Origin: Crocodylus rhombifer
Lineage: Eukaryota > Chordata > Crocodylia > Crocodylidae
Assembly: GCA_038503035.1 (NCBI GenBank)
Contig: JAVSML010024713.1
Coordinates: forward strand, 1-64,000
DNA: 64,000 bases
Direction of reading: 5' to 3'
Each line of letters starts with the position of its first letter. Position 1 is the stretch's first letter. Positions 22,301-34,300 of this stretch are shown here, one piece after another. The notes under the pieces were generated by a model. It saw only the letters and a program-made list of their open reading frames with translations. It was not told the origin of the DNA and made no database searches. A program made the translations under genes and the position numbers.

Positions 22301-25300
22301 AAATAGCTGGAAAAAATGTTCTTAGCAAGCTTTCATGTTTGAAAACCCTTCATCAGGCTGAGGAAGCATCTGCAAGCAAGCCCTGCTGGGAGCAGCCAGG
22401 GTTCCATCACTGGCAGGAGCTACCCAGAGCCAGGGCTGGTCATGGTGCGTTGAGCAAAATGGCCTTAAGTGCCATGCTCGGCATGCGTGCCGGGGGTTGT
22501 CAACCCCTGATCTAGTACCTCATAATCTTGAATATATTTTCTTCACAGCACTCCTGAGAGGTAAAGCAGTGCAAATACCCTGCATTTTGTGATGGAAGAA
22601 CTAAGGCACTGGATGGATTAGTCACTTGCCCAAAGTCACCCAGGAAGCCTGTAGTGGGGCAGGGACTAGGTTCCAGGTCTCTCAGTACCCTAACCACTGG
22701 CTCACACTTTCTCTCTGCCTACATAATGGCATAAAATAATCAGAGATTTTTCATTACAAAGAATAATTTCAGTCTTTATTGAACAATTAGATTTAAATTT
22801 GACATGTGAAATCCTGAGGACATCCTACTTTCATATTAAGTCTCTCACTAAGATAGGTAAGATTGAAGGGACAGGATATTCAGGTCCAGAAATGAATAAG
22901 GTTTTTTTTTTTGCAATACTAGAAAAAAGGTCACTGATGTTTATACCTTTACACAACATCTGTATTTAGCATTATCAAATGGCACTGCCCTCCAGTTTCA
23001 CTTTCCACAGGAGACCTATTGCTAATCCTGTGCTGATGATCTGTACCAGGAATCAATGGGAAGTAGGCATGCAAACAATAGGACAACGTATAATCCAAAC
23101 CCTTATGTCATTTGGGCCAATGAAATCAGCTACAAAATGTTGTATGTTAAATTCATTAGAGATATTTATTATGTGATGCGATCACTTTATTGTGAGCAAG
23201 TAATAAACACTTAGCCATCAGTGCTACTGAGTAGGTATTTTCTTTTTTCATGTTTTTCTACATCTGAATCAAAATGCAGTTTCCAGATGCTGTCCTAGTC
23301 AAACAACTGCTTTTACAGTGGAATATATTTTACCATAAGCAACAAAACAGGCAGTTATTTTCTTCTGTTTGCTAGAAACAGTGACTGGTAACTGGCTGAT
23401 GGGTATCGGTATGATCTGTTGGTTATAAACAAAAGAGTTATTGATGAAATGTCACCATCTGTTGGCATTGTTTACATAATGTGAGTCACACAATTGCTTC
23501 TTTTTCCGTATAAGTTTTCTTAGGTTTGTGGCCTCAGTAGTAGTGCATGAACTAATGGAAGATTTTTTTTTTAAGGAATTACAAAGAATGTATCAAATAG
23601 ACATCCTTGGGTGAAATACTTTCTTTCCACTTCAGTAACTATCACAGCATATTTTCCACTTGTTGTCATACAAGAGCTGAAGTGGAGAAATAGGATTATG
23701 GCTATGTATCAGTAGATTGTCTTGAAAGAGAGTGTTACAAGTCTGTTTATTATAGTAAAAGATGTGTTTGGACTGTGTCCTATTTCCTTGGCTTTCATTT
23801 TCCTGCATTAGGGAAATACGTTTGATTTTTGTTTAAATTGCAATAACATCCCACTGACAATTCAAAATGTAAAAGGAGCACTTATCTGTTTGCTTCTTCT
23901 TAAGTTGTAGTAGTAGTCAGTTTTCCTTTTTTTTCTATTTCAGTAGCACCAGGAAGATCAATCAATGATCAGAGCTTCATAGGACTCAGAACTGCAAAAG
24001 TACAAATCAATGATCCCTGGCTCCAAAAAGCTAGAGTATGAAAATAAGAGAAAAAAGGGGTGAATGCAAGGGACAGAAAAAAAGGAAGTGCAGGGGAAGG
24101 AGGAGATTATGATTAGTATAGTAAGTAAACAACAAAGGTTGCCTTTACATGCTAAACTTAAGAACATTTATCAGTATTACTACAGAATGCTAACATGATT
24201 TCTCAGTAACAATCAAAATAACTTGGCACACTACAGTACATAGAACTAGTGTGCACAGAGGTCTTCAGATCATCTTTATAGTTAGCTGGACACTATTTTC
24301 TTAACTGACAAATTAGAAATCATGTAGGCAGTCAGTATGGAAAGAAACAATAGTCATACATGTTAATGGTCATCAGGAGTAGTAAAAATGAGCTCTGTTG
24401 ACTAAATTCAGGCATTTACAGCCATTTGTCATGAATTTTGCACTTAACTATGATATCTGCAAAATCTCTGTTCAAAGCCTACAGTCATTCAGGCTAAGTA
24501 CAGACATTCAAATAGCCCCTGATGGAAGCACTCGAACTTACTGTGCTTTACTCAAAATGCTATAAGTTAGAGCAGGAGCCAAATGAACAGACATTCACTA
24601 TTTGGGGTAGGGGGGAAGGGGTGCTTACAGTCTGCCCACAGTGGCAGCTAGGGGCACTCCTGCATACCTCCCTAGAGGCTGCTAGAGCAACCCCTCTCCC
24701 TAGCCCCACCACCCAGCCAGCGGGCAACTGTTAGCAGTGGCTGGGGAGAAGTGGGTGGGAATGGACCCCCCCTCCCTCCCCACAGTAAGGGTCCTCGCAC
24801 AGCTTGCTGGCTGGGTCTGGCGGGGGGGGGGGGCAGACCAGGTGCACACTGGGGGCTTCTTCTGCCCCCCTTCCCACCACCTCTTGACAGCTGCAGCACG
24901 GCACGGCCTGGTCAGGGCTGCTGCAGAGTGAAGAGACTCTGGAGCTCTTCCCTGCAGCAGCTCCAGCCAGGCAGCAGCACACTACCGTCAGGTCAGGGCT
25001 GCTGTGGTGGGGAGAAACGCCATAGCCTTTCCCCAACAGCTCCCCCACCTGGGGTGGTTGCAGGGATAGAAACCCCACCCTTTCCCTCCAACCCTCCCTG
25101 GCCAGGCTTCACAAGGAGCTGGGACCAGAGGCTGTCAGTGACTTGGGCCAGTAACAGCCTTGGGGCACAGCCAGAGCACAGAAGCTGTGCCCCAAGGCTA
25201 AAGCAGCTCTGTCCAGAGCTGCCTAGGATGTCAGTGATCATTTTTTAAGTTAACCCTCAAATGTATCTTGCACAGGCATTCAATAATTGTTCTAACATAA

Positions 25301-28300
25301 AGGTTTATTACAGGGAAATGGAGGTAACAGTCCAACAAAAAGCCCAACCCCACTGCCTATGCAGGGTCCCAGGTACAACAGACAGAGCCTAGGACTGTGG
25401 CCTGCAAGCCCTGCCCTCACAGTCTAAAAAAGCAGAAACAGCTAGTTCAACAACAGCCCGCTCAGACCTTTGCTGGTACCCCGGGAAGGGGCAAACAGTA
25501 TCACAGTGCGAGAACTAAATGGATGCCCTCAACACTGTAGAGCACCCCGTGGATGGCCTGACATGCCTGGAAGGTGGGTGCTGTCCACTGGAGGACCACA
25601 TGTTTAAATTCCAGCATCAGGCATCCCTGGAACAAAAAGTGAAAGTCTCAGGGCATCATCAGAACCAGCTCCGGCAAGCTGGTTCCTGCGGATCTTGAGG
25701 ATGGCCATCTTAGCTTGACCAAGCAAAAAAACTGGCCAGGCAGAGCTGTTAGATTGCTCTAACATAGAGTGTTTTAGGTTGGTCCACATTGATCCAGGGT
25801 TAACTTAAAGTTAACCACCATTTTTAAAGTGCTCTGTGTGCCATGAACATCTGTCCTGTTATGGCTATAAAGTGCTTTCTATGCACTTAAAGCACATTAA
25901 GTGTAATGTCAGTCCCCAACTTCAGTGTTGTGCACTTGCTTTATGGGTTCTTTGTATTTTTGTCCAAATGAGAGCTTAAAATTGTTTGTCACATAAATCT
26001 GCAAACTTGTGCCTTGACTATAATGAAGTGAAACTGGAGAATAAAATTATATTATTCATAGATTGTAAGGGGCTGGAAGGGACCTTGCAAGATCATAGGG
26101 TCCAGCCCCACTGCACTAGGCAGGAAAGACAACTGGGGTCAGATGACCCCAGTGAGGTGACCATCCAGTCTCCTCTTGAAGATTTCCAGGATAAATGATT
26201 GCACCAGCTCTGGAGGGAGTTTATTCCACAGTCTGGACACCCTAACTGGGAAGTTTTTCCTAGTGTTAAGCCTGAAACAGTCTTCTAGGACTTTGTGGCC
26301 ATTACTCCTGGTTTTCCCCAAGGGTGCCATGATGAACAATTGTTTGCCGAGCCCTTGATGTATACCAAGTCCCCTCTCAACCTTCTCTTCTTTAGGCTGA
26401 AGAGGCCCAAGTCCCTCAGCCTTTTGACATATGGCTTGCCTTGCAAGTCTCTGATCATATGGGTAGCTCTTCTCTGGATTCTCTCAAGCTTTTCCACATC
26501 CTTGTTGAAGTGCGTTGCCCAGAACTGGATATGGTACTCCAGCTGCAGTCTCACCAATGCTGAGTAAAATGGAAGAATCACTTCCTTGGTTTTGCTTGAG
26601 ATACATCGGTTGATGCATGCCAGAATATTGTTTGCTACAGCATCGCACTGATGGCTAATGTTCATACTATGGTCTGTTATTACCCCTAGGTCCTTTTCAG
26701 AAATAGTGCTAGTAAATTTGGTGCCACCAAGCCTTTAAGTATGTTGAGCATTTTTCATCCTCAGATGGAGCACTTTACACTTATCAATGTTGAACTTCAC
26801 CTGGTTCTGATCTGCCCAACTTACTAGCCTATCTAGTTCTGTATCTTCAAGCGTGACCATGTTCCCTCATAACTTGGTGTCATCCACAAACTTGGCCAGT
26901 GAGCTCTTCACCCACACATTCAAATCACTGATAAAGATGTTTAAAATCACTGGACCAACCATGGACCCCTGAGGGACACCACTGGCCACTTCTCACCAGG
27001 ATGACACAGATCTATTCATTAGAATTCTATGGGTCCTACCCTGCAGCCAACTTCCTATCCACTTGACTGTCAAGCAGTTAAGCTCACAATCCTCCAATTT
27101 TCCCATGAAAACTTCATGGGATACCAGATCAAAGGCCTTTTGGAGGACCAGATAACCAATATCGATCTCCTGTCTCTTATCCAGGTGGTGAATTACCTGG
27201 TCATAGAAGGAGATGAGATTGGTAAGATGAGACCTGTCTGCAATGAAACCATGCTGGCTGTCATTTAGAATCCTACCTTCTGCAAGCGTATCACACATAG
27301 ACTACTTGATTAATTTTCCCAGGATTTTCCCTGGTATAGAAGTTAAACTAACTGGCTTATATTTACCTGGGTCCTTTCGCCTCCCCTTCTTGAAGATGGG
27401 CACAACACTGGCCCTCTTTTGGTCTTCCCCCATGAGTTTTGGAAGACTTTCACCTTTGGTTCTGCGATGACTTTGGCCAGCTCCTTCAGCACTCTCAGAT
27501 GAAGTTCATCCAGTCCTGCTGACTTATAAATGTCTAACTTTCCTAACTGATCATGCAACAGCTCAACATCAACAGTAGGAAGGTGGTCATTCCTACCATG
27601 CCCATTCTGAACCTTATCTAGTATGATTTTCCCCTTAATGAAGCAAAATAGTCATTCAGGAGTTTAATTTTCTCCTGCGTGTCCATAATCAGCTGTCCTG
27701 AGTTATTAAGCAATGGCCCCATGCTTCTATTTGTTTTCCTCCTGTTCCCTACATATCTAAAGAAGGACTTGTCCTTCATTTCTGTTGCTAGTTTAAATTC
27801 AGTCGCTGCCTTAGCCATGGGCGACTGGTGCCTCCTCAGTTGGGGGGGCCATGTGCCCCCCCAGTGGCCAGTCAGCGACCGGGAGTGGGGGGGGAGGGTC
27901 TCCCACAGCTGATCTCACCTACAATGGGGTGGGGATCCCCTGTGGCTGATCCCTCCGACCCAGAAGCACAAGTGGTGCTCCCCAAAGTGCCAGCGGTGCT
28001 CCTGGAAGTGCTAGTGGCACTTTTCTTGGTGCCCCCACTCCCCAGACGGCACTCGCAAGGGGGGCACCAGCACTCCCACCTGCCCCCCTGCCCGTCGCTT
28101 AACCAGGGTGCACATGCACCCCTGTACATCCCCTATGCATCTCCACTGGCCTTAGCCTTTCTAATCTTCTCCCTACAAGTGCAAGCTGTTGTTTTATAGT
28201 CCTCCTTGGGGACTGTCCCAAGCTTCCATTGTTTGTATGCCTCTTTCTTCTTTTTTGAGAGGATCATGATATCCCTGTTAAGCCAAGAGGGCTTACCAGC

Positions 28301-31300
28301 CCTTTTGATACCTTTCCTCCATGTGGGAATGGACTTATTTTGGGCTTCAAGGATCGTGTCCTTGAGGAACGACCTCTCTTCATGCATTCCTTTTGCCTTT
28401 GGTCCCTGGTCCCACAGCGCTTCCCCTATTATTGCTCTGAGCCTGTTGAAATTTGCTTTTTTGAACTTCAAAACTTCAATCCAGTATTTTTCCAGTATTT
28501 GTAGACAATGAACATTTTTTGTTTTTTCAATTGTATGCATATCATTTGTTCTCCATATTGCTGGCTACAGATTAGTGACTTCAATTAGCCTCCTTTCCAT
28601 GCTGCTGTGGAATATGTGGTAAACGCTGAAGCTTCATAGTTTGTCATTTTTTAATGCCTATGAAAGCAAACAATGTACCTGCATTAACATAGGGTACATA
28701 AAGTCCAAAATAGTAGTCAGTACAGCCAATCCTGATTTCCTCAGGTATGAGATCACAATTAAGCCTAAAGTCAGAATTTACAGTGGTAAATGGTCTAATA
28801 AAAGATATCACCTCCACCAAGAGTTCTGATTTCTTTTGCCTGCAGACCAACATGGCTACAACCTGTACCCCCAATTTACAGTGTAGCTTTTGTGAATAGT
28901 CTATTAATATCTGCAAGTTCTGCAAATGTGTAACCAGAGAAATAGAGAGATATATGTAGTTATCCTTATGATCATAGAGGGCTGGTAATCATGGCTAATC
29001 TCTTACCATGATGGTTTAAAAAATACTTAGTCATTCAATGCTAGTTTATTCATGCTGAGTCTGCTACTTGCAATATATGCAGGCCACTCAGATACCTAGG
29101 CAACCTTTCAATTGAATCTTTTGTGTTCAAATTTTACCTCAGTCATCATTATTTAAAACCTAGGTACCCATCTTTGTCTGATTCATCCACCCCAGCACCT
29201 TCCACTAAAACCTGGAAGAGAGAAAGAAAACAGAGTTGGCTGTAAGGAAAAAGTGTCAAATACCCCTGCACTTGCACAAGTCTATTAAAGAGGCCCTGCT
29301 GCTGTAGGTTATGGAAATAAGGCATTCAGCTTTAGTAATGTGCTGAAAAATACAGGGATGTTGCTGTCTCTTAAACTCTTCAGAGGCTTGGTCTTCTGTG
29401 AAGAAATTGTGACCGCTTCTGTCCATATTTGTCTTTTTGAAATCCTGTCATTTTCTGTACTTGTGAACTCTTCAATTTTTATAATCACATGGCTCAGTTG
29501 AGTTTCTAAGAATTTAGAACTTAACAGACCATGATTTTTAACATGAGCATATAATCGCCAAAGATAGCTACAACCTGTGAACGTATCAATGGGAAAATAT
29601 GGGCTTTTGTCAGTGTAAACCTGGAGTAATCTTACTGATGTCAGTGCAGTGACTGAGATACAAAATTTACAAAACTGAGGTGAAAATCAAGCTTTGTGTT
29701 CCTAAATGTTGATTAGTGCATTTTAAATGACAAAGCTAACATATTTAACGATTTCTTTGCCTCTGTCTTCCTAAGTAGGGACCAGTTCAGCCGCCTCCCT
29801 GCTCGGGCCCCGGGAGAGACACGCCTGGGCCAGGGGTTAGCGAGGAGTTAGTTGGGGTACTTCTGGAGAGGCTGGACGTGTTCAAGTCCGCTGGTCTGGA
29901 CGATCTTCACCCTAGGGTTCTACAGGAACTGGCCGAGGTNNNNNNNNNNNNNNNNNNNNNNNNNNNNNNNNNNNNNNNNNNNNNNNNNNNNNNNNNNNNN
30001 NNNNNNNNNNNNNNNNNNNNNNNNNNNNNNNNNNNNNNNNNNNNNNNNNNNNNNNNNNNNNNNNNNNNNNNNNNNNNNNNNNNNNNNNNNNNNNNNNNNN
30101 NNNNNNNNNNNNNNNNNNNNNNNNNNNNNNNNNNNNNNNNNNNNNNNNNNNNNNNNNNNNNNNNNNNNNNNNNNNNNNNNNNNNNNNNNNNNNNNNNNNN
30201 NNNNNNNNNNNNNNNNNNNNNNNNNNNNNNNNNNNNNNNNNNNNNNNNNNNNNNNNNNNNNNNNNNNNNNNNNNNNNNNNNNNNNNNNNNNNNNNNNNNN
30301 NNNNNNNNNNNNNNNNNNNNNNNNNNNNNNNNNNNNNNNGTCCCTTCCGACTCTAGCTACTATGAAACTATGAAACTATGAAACTTCACAGACAAGAATC
30401 ATACCTGCATTTAGAGTAATTAAAGAGTAATTTTCTGATCTCACCTAACATTTGCCTAATTAAGACAAGATGTTGAAGCAGAACTGTTAACAAGCCCCAA
30501 AACTTACAGATCTATAAAATTAACTAACCAAACCAAGCAGTTACTGATGTCAGTGAGTTACAGAACCATTAAAGACTTGAACTAAGTATTGTTAATGCAG
30601 GAAAATAACTCTAAGGAAACTATGGATAATATTTCACCACACTGGATAACCTTACTGAAAGAAGACTTTTTCACTTTCAGTAATGTTTGAGGTGTCAAGT
30701 CCAAATATCTTTTTTTAAGTAAACAAATAACTTCAAAAGGTAGGAAAAAGTTTAAACCAAATACTGTTTTCAAGGCCAAATTCAAGTTCAGTTGACCTCA
30801 GAGTGAGTTTTTCACTGACTTTACAGTGTTTGGAAATCAGAACCTTTGTGTCACAGAACTGTTTGGGCCAAGTTTTGTGTTGGCCTACACAGTGGTATTG
30901 GCTGTATTCTCACTTAAACTCACCAGGCACATCCACAGGAGCATGCACATGCCTCTTGCCCTGCCTCAAACCCCTTTTGCCATCAAAAAAAAAAAAAAAA
31001 TCAAAGTTTAAAAAAGTGAAGCAGGGCATTGTCCTGGACTCTGCTGTGAGGTAACCAAGGCTGGGTCCTCCATGGAGATGCTCTGGCAGCCAGCGCATCT
31101 CTAAGGTTGGCCCTTGCCCTGGTGCTGAAACACGCGACTGGCCAGGCCACATGTTTCAGCACCAGGGCTCCAGTGATGATGAGTAAGGGGTTGGGCGGGG
31201 CTGAAGGAGGGAGGAGGGGACCATGGGGGGGACCCCCGACCCCTGTTGGGGTTGGCTCCTCCTCCCGCGAGCCCTCCTGAAGCCCCAACCCCTGCTGGAG

Positions 31301-34300
31301 CCGGCCCCTCCCCCTCCCAACACCTGGCAAGGCCGGCCCCATCCCCCCAAGCCCCTCCCCTCCCTGCCCTACCATCCTATAGCTTTAAAAAAACAAACAA
31401 AAAATAACCTGACACTTACCGGCAGCTCCTACTGCTGTCTAGCTGACTGGGGCCCCACCTGCACAGTGCGGGGCAGGCTGACTGCCCCAGTGGCACCTCA
31501 GCGGCCCCTCCACTGTCCTGTGCTGCCTAGGGGGCTCTGCCAGGAGGCCCTGGAGCCCCCCCACCCCTGCTTCAAAGGTAAGCAGAGGCTTTTTTTCCCA
31601 TTTTTTCTGGGTTTTTTTGCTGGGTTTTGTGGAGGTGCCTGGGGTTGTGGGGTTAGCAATGGGGGGCTGGGAGTGCAAGTTGAGGGGTGAGGCTGGGTGG
31701 GGCAGCCATTGGGGGGTTGCAGCAACTGGTGTGGGATGGGGCCAGGGTGGGCAACAGTTGGGGCAGCAGTTGGGGGGGGCATGTGGGCCTTGGAATGGGG
31801 GTGATAGCCCCTGTGGGGGCCATTGGGAGGCTGTACACCTTGTGTGGGGGCTGTACCACTTGTTTGGGGCTTGGAACCCCTTGTGTGGGGCCAGGCCCCC
31901 TGTTGGGGGGGCCAAACCCTTTGTATGGGGGCCATCTGCTTGTGGGAGTGCAGCAAAACATGTATTTGTGAATTCATGTAACATGTATTTAGAGTTCACT
32001 ATTATTATGATAAGAGACTTGCTTTACCACTGTAGGTATATCAATAAAACATTGTCCAACTGATCGCTTTCTCTGTCTTGCTCTCTCTCTCTCTCTCTCT
32101 CTTTGTAAATGGTCTTTTGTTTTACTTGTGGAGGGACATGGATTTGGGGGTATTTTATGGAGTGACTTTGGGATTTTTTTTATCAGGGAGTTTTCAGTTT
32201 TCCAATAGGGAACACTGGAATTCCTGCTAGGGAAGCCAGTGGCAGGACCCTGCCTGCTCAGAACTGGCACCTTGGACCCATCTGGCTATGGCTAACCTCC
32301 TGGACAAATGAGGCCAGGAGGACATGCTTTGACAGTTCAAAACAGGCCACCACACCCAGAACGTATTCTGGGTGATAGCTGCCCAGATGGCTGGGAAGGG
32401 GGCACAAATGGCAATTGTGCCCCACAAAGGTCAACCCTGCAACCGCAGTCCACTGGCAGCTGGCCCAGAGGGGCAGATGCCTCTACTGGCTCTGCAGTCC
32501 CCATCTGAGTCTGACAGGTGCACAGCAGGTCACAGCCAGGCAGCTGCCCCCACTGTCAGACTGCTGCAGTGGGTAGAGGGTGCAGGGAACTCTGAGGGCT
32601 GTTTCAGCAGTCCAGCTGGCACAAGGGGTAGTGTCCCCAGGTACCAATTGGCCTGACCCCAAAAGCTCCTGAGAGCTAGTAGCCCTGAGCTACTTGCCAG
32701 GGTAGCTTTTTATACTGCTTGGGCCAGGACAGGGCAGCTTTTTATACTGCTGGGGACAGCACAGGTGCTGGCCCTGGGCTCTAGCTCTCCCTGGTGGAAG
32801 ATCCGGGAGCAGCCAGGCAGGGTTATTTTGCCCCTAGTGGCACAACTTGCTTCACAACAAAGTGCATGTCCAAGCATCTGCACTGAGGCAAAAAGCCCTG
32901 GCTCAAATTTGCACCACTTCTATTTGAGCTGCTACACCCACTGATGTCACCTTTCTGAGTTAAATCAAGGATGAAATTAGCCCCTTGGTCCCTCTTGTGA
33001 ATAAGCCAGAAAATAGGTGTAAGTATTTGTGAGAGAGTGCTTATGCTAAGCAAGGCCTAGCATTAAAACAATGCACTAAAACTCCCAGAATGCTTCAAGG
33101 AGGTTGAGGAGTCAGTGATTGACATTCTGGTAATCACTTTCTGACCCTTAGATGAAAATGCTGAACTTCTGACCTTTGAACAATGATAAAAATAGCAGGC
33201 ACGCTGCTTACATTGTTAAGAATAGGAAACTGCATGGCTAAACCGCAATGACGAAAAAACAACCGCATATTATGTCAGTTTTGACATTTTAACCCTGCAA
33301 AACCCAGCAAAACATATAGATGAATAATGTATTTAGGTTATAGAAAATTAGCATAAGAAATATAAAGGTCATTAAGAATTAACATAAGAAGCGTAATGAT
33401 TATAATACAAAGCCTATCACCTGATATTATAGATAAGTTAACTAAATAACCAATAGAAGTAAGAATTAGAAATGCATATGTATAAGTGTTATCATATATA
33501 ACTAATAGTAAAGTTATGTTAGATGCCTCACTTCCACCATGGGGACAGTTTTGTATCTTTTGCCTAAAAAAAGATAAGGGACTCCTTTTAAATGAGCTGT
33601 TGACCAGTTCTAAGACTACTGAATCAGGCAGCTGCACCTAGCCTCCGGGTTAGAGAGCAAGGGCTTGATTTGGGAACCTCGTGAATCAACAGACCTCCTT
33701 TAGTTTATGACTTTGTGAAACAATAAAAGTTTTAAATTGAACAGGTCTGAGCCTGTGCTTAATTCAGTCCTTATATAATTCGGCATCGAACTCACACAGT
33801 ATTATATTAGCTTAAGTTGTGACCTTCTGGCTCAGTCTGGCAACGTAAGATAGCTTAAACTCCACACAGAAGAATGGAAGTAGAACTGGGATATAGGAAA
33901 AGGGGGTGAAAAGTATAATACCATAGGGCATCTTTACACATGCTCCAGGCTTGGGGGAGAACCGTTCTGAGAGCCACTCTAATTAAAGTGCCCTCAGCAT
34001 CTCATGTATTCAGCATTCTGCACTTCAAAATGATGGTGGGGACACTTTAACTGATGAGCTTTAGTTAAAGTACCCCTGCTGCCATTTTGAAGCACAGGGA
34101 TGCTGATTACACAAAATGCGGAGGCTGCTAGATTGTGCTAATTATCACACTCCAGCAACCTTAATAAAATCTGCTCTGACGCACTGTAATTACAGTCTGT
34201 CAGAGCAGTATCCCTGTACATATAAAGATCCTATCTCACAGGAGAAGTCCCTCGAAGTCTATACCATGGTAGAGTAAATGGCAGAAATGCAGCTAGCAGG

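Noticed and set aside
24751..25248. 165-codon open frame
   Set aside because: GC-rich repeat with open frames on both strands; proline/serine-rich composition only, no family motif.
31223..32063. Several long frames on both strands (up to 186 codons)
   Set aside because: Produced by the G-rich repeat block; strands mirror each other in composition and no domain is recognisable.
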